From Halichoerus grypus (lineage: Eukaryota > Chordata > Mammalia > Carnivora > Phocidae): 64,000 bases of DNA. Location of the stretch: contig NC_135718.1 in NCBI RefSeq assembly GCF_964656455.1, forward strand, positions 130,617,966 to 130,681,965. Reading direction: 5' to 3'. Positions 35,276-46,400 of this stretch are shown one piece after another. Positions within the stretch are counted from its first letter, which is position 1. Each line of letters begins with the position of its first letter. The position numbers were made by a program, and so were the translations under genes. Under the pieces are notes generated by a model. It worked only from the letters and a program-made list of their open reading frames with translations, did no database searches and had not been told where the DNA came from.

Positions 35276-38200
35276 GGCAGTGGGCACCTGCTGTGGGTGT
35301 TTATCATCAGGCTAGAGCGCACGGTCCGTCCTGTTCTCTGGCCCAGGCCGGTCGCCAGCGCCCGCCCCCCTTCACACGGTCAGCTCGAAGGAAGTCACAG
35401 CACACAGTCCCCTACTGCGTCGCGCAGGCCTGGGACAGGGGAGAATGAGGCCAAGGACCTGTAAGGCAGGCCCAAGCAGAACCCACGCGGGCTCTACCCA
35501 GCACAGGGGCGCAAACGGGGCTTCAGGCTTCCCTGGCTTTTCAGACGTTTGACAGCGGTGACTCAATGGTACCAAAGGGAAGCCTTCCCCCCCGCAGGGA
35601 CACAGTGACCCCCACCTAGCAAGACGGTGCCAGGAGGCTGTGAATCCCTACTCACGTTTGACAGCGGCCACATTCTCTCCTGCACTCAACACACACTCAT
35701 CAGGCCTCCCTTGCATCTGAGACACACGTGCACGGTGACACATGTGCGCAGCCCTGCGAGTGCTCGAGTCTCTCGGTGCAGAACAGGCAGGGTTCCGTGC
35801 CGACTGCGCCCTGGCGCCCCTGTCCGGGCAGAGGGAGACAAGGGTGAGCAGAGCCCCTGCCCCTCGGGGCTGAGCTACATGCCCAGAGCCGACCGGGAGC
35901 CCCCAAGAGGGGCCGGCCCGAGGGCAGCAGGACAGTGGGCTAATCCCTTCCACCTTGCACCCAGAGGGGCTGCTGGGAGCACCGGCCAGTCTGGAACCCA
36001 AATTTTAGTCAGCATGTGGTTCACCTTCCCTCCAGAGGCAGATCACATGCACAGAATTCAATGAACTGGACGGAGTTCCTGTCTTTACTGACACATCGGA
36101 GGGTTTGGGGTGTTTGTTTTCCTCCTGCCTGTTCAAACCCTTTGCGGTCTCAGAGTCAAAATTTCAGAGCCCCAAGCACAGAGGGCTGTGAGCCCAGAGC
36201 TGCACAGGCTCCCATCGCACGCATCCTGCTGGCTTGCGACAGGTGCCGGCCGAGCTCCTCACCCCCTGCCTCGGGTCTGGCTCTGTGGCTGTAAAATGGG
36301 GAGCTGCCCCCGTCAGCGCCCCCCCCTCAGCCATGCCGTACTGAGTTCATTAGATCAAAGACATTGCTTTATCCTCAAGACCAGCAAGCGCTCTCCCGAG
36401 TGCTTGAGCAAACCGCCCGGCCCTGAACTGAGGCCCTAGGTGATCCCCTCCCTCCTGCCCTTCCAGGCACAGCATCCTCTCGTCGCACCCTCCCACTCTG
36501 AAAAACAGAGACGCTCTGAACTCATGATCTATGTGTATCGGGGACACTGAAAGGGTCTAAGGGCATGACTCCCCAGTGGCTGTGAGCACACCTAGCACCC
36601 AGACCTTGCCTCCTGAATACTACTCCCCACACTAAAAGGGAACCAGAATCCCTTGGAGAAACAGCAGGTTTGGGTTTGGAGAAAACAAAGTCCAAATGTG
36701 GATCTAAGGCATCTTGTTGTTCTAGAAAGCAAGGACATGCTCCAGGTCAAATGGGACCACAACAAAAGGACGAAAAGAGCTGACTTGAAGAGATTCCTAC
36801 CAGCCAAAATTGGGGACAACTTAAACATCAAAAATAGGACAACAGTCATGGATTATATATAATTCACTGAAAAAGAGAATCCATGGAGCATCCTCAAAAA
36901 TAAATAGAGCAGCTGTTCTTTACAGAAAAATGCAGGCTAATGAATATAGTCAAGGAAGGGCATGTTAGCGTTGCCATTCTACAGTTCCCGGCAGGCAATA
37001 GGCAAGGATCATGAATGGATTCTGAGGCGTTAATGGTTATTAGGAATATCACAAAGTATCCCCCCCCAACAAATTACTAATTACAAGAGGAAAAAATATA
37101 CACCTTTGAAGAGACCTGGCAGTCAGCACCGTAACCGAATCACCACACTCATCAGCAGTGAGTCACCGTGCCACCGTGTGCCCGAGGTGATACAAGGAGC
37201 ACACACCATTTGCGGGTGGCTGTGGTCAAAACTGTGGAAGATCTGTTCCTCAGGAATCTCATCGGGGGACAATCATGACAAACCTGGATGGTGCGTCACT
37301 ATCCAAGACAACCGGCTTGACTCTTGGATGAAATCAGTGTCATGAACAACAACAAAAATGCAGGTCTGTTGTAAAATAAGACTTAAGAGAAACAACCAAA
37401 TGTATCATGTGAAGCTTCACTTGATCCTGGATCAACAATGAAAAGGCTCTTAAGATTTTAGAAGCCAGGAAGATGAAGTATCAACCATACGTAAGATTAG
37501 GGAATTGTTAATTTTCTGAGGTGGGATGAAGATACTGTAGTCCTACAGGAGAATGTCTTCATTAGCAGATGCGTACATCATTTTGGAGTAAAGGGTCACA
37601 AAGTCTGTGACTAACTCACAAGTGATTCAGTAAAATCAGCATCTATTTAGAGAGAAAGATAAACATAGAAAAACATTCACAACTGGTGAATCTAAGTAGA
37701 GGATCTATGGGTTGTCATCAAATTTTTCTTTCCACTTTTCTATGGGGTTGAAATTATCTTAACTGTTTTTTTAATTCAGTTCTACACCCAACATGGGGGG
37801 TCGAACTCAACCCCGAGATCAAGAGTCGCACACTCCAACTGAGCCAGCCAGGCGCCCCTGAAATTATTTTTAACAGTAAAATAATAGAGAGCCATTAGCC
37901 ATAATTTAAACTGAGTTATTAGGATCCTCGGGGTTGGGGTTCAGGAATCTCATTCTTTAAAAGCTCATCCGGGTGATTCAGACACACAGAGAAAGGACCA
38001 CTAGAGTCCAAGTCTTCACATCTACCCCACGTCTGCAGCTAGAGAAAAAGTAAGGGGAAGAAATGCTCCAAATTCTCTCAGAATTAGCTCAGCTGGTGGC
38101 CAAGAGCCTTCTCCTTGACAATCCCATAAGCCAATTATCATCTCACACAGTCTGAATGGCCCCTGAGGGTCTTAGGACTGATTTCCTATGGAGGTAGGAA

Positions 38201-38650
38201 GGTCTTAGTCCTTCCTTGGGCAGCCTTGGCTGCTCGAAGAAATTAATACACTTGATTCTCCAGGAACACATGCTTCAGGGCATTGGAAGAGCAAGGAGGA
38301 TAGGAGCAGGGAGCAAGTCGAGGAACTGTTCCGGGGAAACCTACCAGACGTGAAGAATCCAGTGTTCCACCAGGAATCAATTTAACACCGCACACAGAGG
38401 GTTCGCCCATGGAGTGCAGAAGGGGCAGACAACTTATTAACATTTAGTGACTGTTAACATACCCAGGTCAGATGTCATTACTAACAGCCCTGGCTCCGCC
38501 ACAAGAGGGCATATGCCCTCCTACAAAGCAATGTGTGCAATGTCTGTTCTAAGAAATCAGAGGAAAAGGAAAGCTGGACAGATTATGGGACAATTTAAAC
38601 AGATGCAAGAGATTTTTAACTAAAGAGTAGAGAAGGTTAGTCTCCACGCA
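35276..38650. other. Intergenic region between CNTN2 and TMEM81
   Basis: Tail-to-tail interval of about 3.4 kb. No gene is supported. The part 36,600-37,750 is AT-rich and has the look of an old decayed transposable element, which I cannot name. A short reverse SINE lies at 37.77 kb. Confidence 0.6.
37769..37857 (-). mobile_element. CAN SINE fragment, reverse
   Basis: 'ctacacccaacatggggggt', 'cccgagatcaagagtcgcac' and head 'ccaactgagccagccaggcg'. Only the tRNA-like half and a short T-rich tail are present. Confidence 0.85.
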
Positions 38651-39010
38651 GCTACTATGAATGATTTTTATTGAAGAGGAAAAAAAGGTTTCCACTAGAA
38701 AAGCTATTAACACGTCCTTCTATGTGATTATACTGCTCAGAAGGGACAGAGGTGGAGAGGCATCTAGTTGTAAGAGATAGCGAATGCAAACCCGGAAGCT
38801 GGAACTCTTCCCAGGAGCAGCAGCGGTGCCTACGGTTAGGCTTTCTGGGGGCCTAGTGGCAGGAAGACCAGGACGAGATCCATCTGGAGTACTGCCCATC
38901 GCGCTACCATGATGTTGCCCCTCTCCATGTGCCCCACTCACTCCTTTGGCAGTGGAAGCCCTCCCTCCTAGCCAGGCCACAATCAGACCACCAGATACTC
39001 CTTTAAAAAG
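38650..39010 (-). other. TMEM81: TMEM81 3'UTR (inferred)
   Basis: Runs from the stop codon at 39011-39013 down to the first canonical poly(A) signal on the minus strand. No other feature is seen within it. Confidence 0.55.
38667..38672 (-). terminator. TMEM81: Poly(A) signal AATAAA, TMEM81
   Basis: TTTATT on the + strand, that is AATAAA on the coding strand, about 340 nt past the TMEM81 stop. Confidence 0.5.
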
Positions 39011-39862
39011 CTAGCCTGGCTTCCTGAACGGGCCCAGCAGGTTCCTGGGCAGCCAGCCTTTCCGGAGGGAGGCTCTGAAGGACTCAAGGCCGGTACTGCT
39101 GTAGATCAGCCTCAGCCCACTGCCCAGGGCAATGATCACCAACACACCACCAGCTACTCCACTGGTAATCCCTATTCCCAAAGCTACAGCCACCTTCTTT
39201 TTCCACGGTGGGCCGTGAGGCTTAGAACCATTGTCCAGATTCACTTCCAGGCCCTTATCGACTAACTTCTGATGCTCAGTAAGGGACTGATGGAAATTCA
39301 GGTTCACCAAGTTAGGAGGAAGGACCCGCAGCCCAAAATAGAGCCTCTTGACAAGCCTCAAGTTTCTTAACAGCTGCACATCACACCGGTATGTCCCAGA
39401 GTCATACTCCTGAATAGACTCAAACCTCACGAAGTGCGAGCTGGCCCGGAAGGGTCTGAAGATTTCATCATCAGTTGAGATGATACCGCGAGCAAGTCGC
39501 CAGGTGAACCGGAAAGCTTCCCTCCCCACCTCCAGGATGTCTGAACTCAGGCAGCTCAGCTCGAATTCCTTCCCTATGAGAACGGTGAAATGGAGCATCC
39601 CACAGATCCAGTTGGTCAGACATTCCAAGCGCTGAGACGTACACTTCCTTCTCACGCCATCAGGGCCCACCTCGCAGACGGTCTCCTCCTTATAGCCAAG
39701 GCCACAGGTGACCGTGCAGCTGGTGGCATTGACAATAACCCTCCCCACGGCTTGCTGCAGTTTCTTCGGGATGGCCAGTGTTTTTGGTAAAGTCACCACC
39801 AAAGGCAGACCAAAGGCCAACACCAGGCTCCCGAGGAGGAAACCAGCGGCCGAGGTCCTCAT
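39011..39862 (-). CDS. TMEM81: Transmembrane protein 81, single-exon gene
   Basis: Type I membrane protein with one Ig-like domain. Family knowledge: it acts on the sperm surface with IZUMO1 and SPACA6 in binding the egg and is needed for male fertility in fish and mouse. The 283-residue frame shows a signal peptide (about 1-25, Leu/Val-rich), a Cys-rich N-terminal part (C49, C53, C63, C74, C81, C87) with sequon N45-A-T, an Ig-like domain with C104 and C160 in DSGTYRC, a lysine cluster then a membrane segment (about 224-247), and a basic cytoplasmic tail. The stop is TAG at 39011-39013. The tail is about 28 residues longer than the 255-residue human protein as I recall it; the rest aligns throughout. 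It lies between the 3' ends of CNTN2 (opposite strand) and RBBP5 (same strand, upstream). Any 5'UTR exon was not located. Confidence 0.95.
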   Translation of the reverse strand: MRTSAAGFLLGSLVLAFGLPLVVTLPKTLAIPKKLQQAVGRVIVNATSCTVTCGLGYKEETVCEVGPDGVRRKCTSQRLECLTNWICGMLHFTVLIGKEFELSCLSSDILEVGREAFRFTWRLARGIISTDDEIFRPFRASSHFVRFESIQEYDSGTYRCDVQLLRNLRLVKRLYFGLRVLPPNLVNLNFHQSLTEHQKLVDKGLEVNLDNGSKPHGPPWKKKVAVALGIGITSGVAGGVLVIIALGSGLRLIYSSTGLESFRASLRKGWLPRNLLGPFRKPG

Positions 39863-41364
39863 GTCTCACCTCCGTCAGCCGGCACCCGAGGTTGTCCCAG
39901 CTGAATCCTCTATGGCGTCACTTCACTCCCTTGACACAAGCTCTCCTTCAGCGTCAAAACACAGGACGCACCCGTTGTCAATGAAACACTGCAACTCGAT
40001 CAACACAAACCCAGTCCTTATGAACAGATGAGGCCACAGGCAGGGAAAAAGTCACCACGTTGCTGCTTTACTAGCTCTTGCTTGTCGGTGACCACCTCAC
40101 CAGTCCCCATTCTGTCCACGCCCTTGTAATGAACTTAAATCCACCCTCTCGGGAAGACAAAGACGAAGAGATTTCAGCTTCTGAAGTCAATGTCCAAATT
40201 ACTTCAAATGCATAGCAAAGCTATTCTTCCTCACCCCTGCCTCCCCTCTCTGAACTGTACGATCCAAATTAAAGGGCTTCGAAACCCCAGTTAAATCTGG
40301 CCAAGAAATCAAATACCAGGTCTAAAAAAATAAATAAATAAAAGAGGATTACCTTGCATTAAGTTATTATTGACTTCAAAGGCTCCTAAACCCTTCTGTA
40401 AAAAAGAATTAAGAACTATGGACTGGAAGCCAAGTGATCAATCCTTCCTGAATTTCTATTTCCTCCTTTGTAAATTAAGACCACCTGGCCTACTTCAGGA
40501 GGGTCACTTTGGGCAATAAATGATAAACTGTACATGAAAACACTTTGTAAAGTGTGAAACACTGTTCACAGGTAAGGAATTTTAAATAGAAATGAAAAAT
40601 TCATGAAGACAAGGACCGAGCTGCCCTTTTAGAATCCAAATGTTTATCCGCAAGAGGGGCGATACCCAATACAGCCCCTCTCCCCATTCTAGACACTCTT
40701 CCCTCCCAAGGGCACTGAAGGTATTTTTGGGGGGGGGGGATACATAATCCTGCCCACCTCTCGGCCTACTCCCTTACCTCCACAGAACAGAGGAGCTCAT
40801 CATTCACTTGGGTCAAGGTTGCTATGAAACAGCTATGACGTCAAAGACAGATTCTTAGTCCCAGAACAACAACAACAAAAAAAAATGAGTGGTAGACACT
40901 CAGATTTGACAATGATTAAAACCAAAGACTTAAATAGTCTTTGAGTTTGAAAGCAATTTAATCTAAGGGGAAAAAAAAAGTCAAATAAAGAGGAATTTAA
41001 CAGTACTTACATTTTAAGAAAGATCCTTGGAAGGGAGGAATGCCCTCGAATGTGTTTTTGTAATATCCAGAATATCCCCCAGCACATGGCCTCTGCCGAG
41101 TACTTACACACACTTACGGAGTTAAAGAATCTGGAGAGAGATCATTCCTAGATGATCTTTGTGGTATAACACCAACTCTTTGCTTGATTCATTCATTTAT
41201 AATCTTGTCCAGAACTCTGGACTCCCCGAGCACCCCCTACTCCTCCCAGGTCTGCATCTTTGCACAGAAAGATCTAACATCAGTAAACTGCATTTCCTGT
41301 CCTACAAATCAAAGGGGCTAGTGAGTTTCAGAAGCAGCGTCCACAAACCAACATCCACACCTAT
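39863..41364. other. Non-coding interval between TMEM81 and RBBP5
   Basis: About 1.5 kb, AT-rich, with short A-runs and a poly-G tract near 40731-40739. The TMEM81 promoter and any 5'UTR must lie here. No clear motif or repeat family is seen. Confidence 0.5.
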
Positions 41365-43400
41365 TCTTTAATAAACATCCGATTTTATTTACAAAGCATT
41401 AAAGCTTCAGCAAGAAGTAACCCAAGGCTAAGTCTCGTCTTGTACAAAACTATGGAACGTTAAAAAACGAAATGGCGGGATGGGGCGGATGGGGGGGAGG
41501 AATGACAAAAGAGAAGAGAATACGCATATATTGTACATATTGAGAAAAAAATCAAACTGGATAGAAGGTTTCAGGAGCTGAAAAAAATTCCCAAAGCATA
41601 AATAATTATTAGGAAGTGCTGCCAGACACCATCTGGCAGGGCTGAAGCCGATCTTCTCAGGAGCCAGTCGAGGAGGTGTCCGGACATGGCAGAAACATCC
41701 CAACACACAGGCAGAGGACACGGAGCTACTCTGCCCCTGTAAGGAGGGCAGAGACCTTCCGTATCACAGTTTGTGCAAGATCGAGATCGCGGTGCATGTC
41801 CACAGAGAAATGGAATGGAAACAATGTGTGCAAAACAAAAAACCCATCCAGTGAGCCACCTGCCAATCTCAACCACTGGTAGGATGTGAAATAAGAAATG
41901 AAATTCACAAAATGAGCATTTAAGGAAAAAAGCCGAAAAAAGCCATGGCGGCTAAAAATACAAGCATTTTGCAACTGACTCAGGGGGAGCTCTTACTTCA
42001 ACTACTGAATATTTTGGTTCTAAAAGATGGAGCAGGAGAAAGAGGCTCTTCCTGATGTAAGTCTACTTTGATTGCTATCCTAAAATCCCAAAGGTAACCC
42101 ACTCGTGTGGGGCTGCCCACAGGAGCACCCAGCTGTTGGCGGGACTCTCCCCGGAGGATGCCGCACCGATGACAGCCCAGGTCAGCTAAAAGCTCTCTGC
42201 AGAGAGTCCTCTCCACACCTGGGACTCTGGGTTCAGAGAATTCTCAGAGAATTTCAAACACCTCATGTACACGTCCATCCTATCTGCTACTCTGTATATA
42301 AAGAACAGCAAAAGCAAGAAGCAGGAAGTAAAAAAATTTTTTAAAAAGCTAAGCAACCTTTCACAGAAAGGAAGAGACTGAAAACATGTCGTACGGAGGA
42401 GCGGGGATACAAGAAGGGGAAAATGTCACAACAAAAGGGAAGGGACAGAGATCCACACGTGATAAAAAAAAATTTTTTTCCTTGATCTTTGATTTGAACT
42501 GTGTTGTTGCTGCTTTGATTGTGGACGGTTTGACTTTAGTCCTTGCATAGATTCCCCCACCCCAATAAAAAAGAAGCTCGTGGAGAGACCCCTTGGTTTG
42601 TTTCCCTCTCTGGACACCAGCACAGGTGAAGCAATATGAACTACTGATGATTCTTTGCTGCAGATAGATGAAACTCGCTATCTTCAAAAACCATGATTAA
42701 TGAGAATGAACCACTACCGGAGGAAAACATGCAATGGAAGGAAAACAAAGAAAAACCTTGACCCTCTTACAGCCCAGCTTCTTGAGCAAAATGGGGTATG
42801 TTAAGAAGAGGGGGCCTTTCTTATCTTTCTTCCCTTTCTGAAAACTTGAAAGCTTTCGAGCACTTTCTTTTCTGCCCATCCTCTGTACACAATAGGGAAA
42901 TATAGGAGGTATCTGGTGAGAGAGTTAAGTTTAAAAATGGAAGACAGAATATGCAACAGAAGTTTTTCTAGGATACCGGCAGCAAAACTTCAGATGAGAG
43001 TAAGTCACTCGAGGACATGCACGGAGGATGGAAGGCAAATAGGATAGGAAATGTCAGGTCAAAATGATCCTGGGCACAATAGTTAGATGAGCAAAACTGG
43101 TCTCTTTTCTCCAGCCACATAACTAAGCATTGAAGTCTGAATGAGTCAAAACTCCTGTTTGATGTCTTCACAAATGCTCATTCCTGAGAGCCTATTTGGA
43201 CTTATGCTTGAAAGGGAAGGGCCGTGTACTCTTCTTCCATAATTCACTTCGTCATTCAAATATACGATTCACTCCTTCCACCTCCTGGGTTGGAGGGAGA
43301 GGCCTTTGTTTTAAATTAAAGTCAATCTCAAATGACTGACCACAGTGTCCAGAGGCCACATGATGGCAAAGTGGGGAAGAACGAAGAACTTCAAGCGTCT
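41365..43400 (-). other. RBBP5: RBBP5 3'UTR (inferred)
   Basis: About 2.0 kb between the TGA stop at 43401-43403 and a canonical poly(A) signal. Open frames here have no domain. No SINE has landed in it, in contrast to the introns on its upstream side. Confidence 0.7.
41384..41389 (-). terminator. RBBP5: Poly(A) signal AATAAA, RBBP5
   Basis: TTTATT on the + strand, that is AATAAA on the coding strand, about 2.0 kb past the RBBP5 stop; cleavage expected near 41365-41370. Confidence 0.6.
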
Positions 43401-43429
43401 TCATAACAGTTCTGAGATTGCTCCCCCTG
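43401..43429 (-). CDS. RBBP5: RBBP5 last coding exon (C-terminus and stop)
   Basis: Only 29 coding nt: the end of residue 530 and GGAISELL then TGA (43401-43403). The acceptor is ctctttag. Too short for ORF finders; found from the known RBBP5 ending and the splice phase. Confidence 0.95.
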
Positions 43430-46400
43430 CTAAAGAGATGAGACACAAAAAAGACGTCTTTTAGCATCAACCTGGACCAGCAGCGTGCATGACCAGAAAC
43501 ACTGACCGATGCTGGATGATGCCTGACACGCCCACATGCGCTAAGAATTCCCCCTTTAAGTTAAAACCAACGCAACTCCCATTTACTCTTTACTGAAGCA
43601 ACAAATAATCCAAATCCCAAACTCCCATCCTACTACTTCCCTTAGTACTACCCCAAAGGGGAAAAAAAGACAAAATGATCAGAGTTCTACACATTTTCTA
43701 AGCTGCTAACCATTCTCCAACATGTTGATAAATGCTTTATAATCCAAGGAGTGCAGTAAGTAGAGGAAAGGAAATTCTAGGGTGCTCCTTCTCTTCATCT
43801 TTCATATATTAGATTAATGAGTCACTAAATAATTAACAATGAGCAACAGACCCTTTTCCAAGCACCCCTGGGCCTTAACTGACATTCTCCTCACCTTAGA
43901 ATCCCAATATGGTGAAATGTTAATGAAACCTACTGCCGGCATTTCTATGCGCCAACAACTGATCAGTAAATAAAATCCTCAATAGTAAAATCAAATGAAC
44001 ACTTCCCTGATTATTCCATAGAAGCTGTTCAACCTCTGAGGGACATCCTTAAATGGGCTGCTGTGAAATATTAACTAGGAAGCGTAAGAAGAGAACAAGG
44101 TGAAGAAAATCCTCCCAGATGTCACCGGAATTGGGGTGGGGGGTGGGGGAAATATGCCACTTGAAGGTATAAAATGGTTAAAAAATAATTGTCCCAGTTA
44201 TGAAAGAAAAGTATCCACTTCTAAACTTTGCTTTTAACCTGATTTTTAAAGTAAAAGTTCAAGCACAGATGAAAACAGGCAATAAAAATATATTCCCATT
44301 TATCTGAGGACAGATGAGAAATTAGGAGATATAAACTCTTCTGGATGCTACATTGTTAAAAATCAAATTTAAACTTTATACATTTCAGTAAGAGAAAGTT
44401 TCTTTAGCACTTGCTTTTCAAAACATAACTTCTTGAATTGATTTTTTATTTTATTTTATTTATTTATTTTTTAGATTTTATTTATTTATTTGACAGAGAG
44501 ATAGACAGCGAGAGAGGGAACACAAGCAGGGGGAGTGGGAGAGGGAGAAGCAGGCTTCCTGCTGAGCAGGGAGCCCGATGCGGGGCTCGATCCCAGGACC
44601 CTGAGATCATGACCTGAGCTGAAGGCAGATGCTTAACGACTGAGCCACACAGGCGCCCCATTGATCCTTGCGGTGGGGGAATCTACTCCACAGGGCGCAA
44701 CACCATGCCTTTAACGCATTAAGGCCAATCTGAGTGTTCCCACAGGTACCCTGACCAATCTTCTCTTAGCCGTTTAAAAATGAACACACCACTAATGTTT
44801 TAAGCCTAAATCACGACAGGAAAAACTGGTTTGATCACAAATCAATAGTATTAATAATGAGCACTCAAGATGACTAATGAGGTACATTATACTGACTATC
44901 TGAGGTCAGTTAATGTTTCGGTATAGTTCTCATTCACATGGACAGACCAAAATAAGTAAATAAAGGCTTGTCAAGGCATCAGGTAACAAACCAAAACCAC
45001 AGCCAGCAATACTACTATGAGTAGATAAAATACAGAGCAACAGCAACACAAGAGAAGAGCTCCAGGCTATTTAAAATTCTGCCCCGAGGATCCACAGTAT
45101 TTTGCTGCAACATAAAAGAAATCGCCAGTAACATAAAATTAAGAAAAACTGGGCTCATGATGAGCTGTTACTGGTCCTCCCGACGGCAGCCAAAGCTAAG
45201 GTGGCCTAAGAAAACGCTGGATATGAACTCTCAAATATTACCTTAGTCCGCTAGTAAGATCACAAAGAATGAAAAAGAGTATCTACTAGCTATCTGATTT
45301 TAGTAGGAGTTCATGAATTAGTCTTTGAAAGACTGATCATTTAAAAAAAAAAAGAGAAGAGGTGGGGAAAAAACCCCCACTCCCTACCAAGCACTCCAAA
45401 CAATCGGATCGAGGAGGTGGCTCAGAGGCCTGGGGTCGTGGCCGGCACCAGGAGGGCGGTGGCACAGCCACACGCAGGGAAATCCGCATGGCATCCACGC
45501 GCCCCCAGAAGTAGCACCTCTGCTCACTTGGGCCTTTGCCACCCCCAGTAGACCCAGGTATATACCAACCACTTCATGCCCACCTTTCCAAGAGCCCTTT
45601 AGACCATGTATGTGATGGGCCACAACTCTGTCACACTTGCTACTGATGACATTTACTGCCAAGAAGCCCTAATTCCTGGGCAATCCTTGAGCCCTCACAG
45701 GACAACAAGGACCCTGGTGGTTCTGCTCAATGTCAAGTTTCTGTTCTGAGGACTGTACTCTGGAGAGAATCTAATAAGGAAATTTAGGGGAATCACATAG
45801 ATGGTGCTGATGCTGATCGGGCCTTTTCGAGAAGTCCCAAGCTCAGGGCTATCCTCACTAAGTAAGCTTCCACTGATGGGTCCTCATTCATCAGAGAAGG
45901 TGTGTCTTCATGGGTGTGGGTCCACTGGTGCTAGCTAAGACCAATGAGCTGTTTGATAGGGAAGAATTTTCTGTAGCCCCAGATTCCAGATGGCCAGATT
46001 ATTTCTATAGCAGTCTAGGTGTCTTCCAATCTTCCTGCATAATCTCCTACAGCAACGTCCAAAAGACCGTAGCAGCTTTGTCAGGGCCGGTGAAGGCTCA
46101 TGCAATAGCTCCTTCCATAACTGGTCAACTGCAGATTTTAACAAACAGTTGCCATTTATCTAGGCTGAGCAACAACACAGCCTGCACCTATAACTCCTTC
46201 AAACAATTTAGCTCTAGGGGCACCTGGGTGGCTCAGTCGTTAAGCGGCTGCCTTCAGCTCAGGTCGTGATCCTGGGGTCCTGGGATCGAGCCCCACATCA
46301 GGCTCCCTACTCCGCGGGAAGCCTGCTTCTCCCTCTCCCACTCCCCTTGCTTGTGTTCCCTCTCTCGCTGTGTCTTTCTCTGTCAAATAAATAAATAAAA

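Noticed and set aside
36592..36862. Open frames on both strands near 36.6-36.9 kb
   Set aside because: AT-rich sequence like an old decayed repeat; no recognised domain, no splice support and no promoter sign.
41571..41876. 101-codon frame on the - strand
   Set aside because: Lies within the RBBP5 3'UTR and overlaps other chance frames; no recognisable domain.
46216..46300. tRNA-like heads of the SINEs as tRNA genes
   Set aside because: The heads resemble tRNA-Lys only as parts of CAN SINEs with poly-A tails; none is a complete, free-standing tRNA gene.
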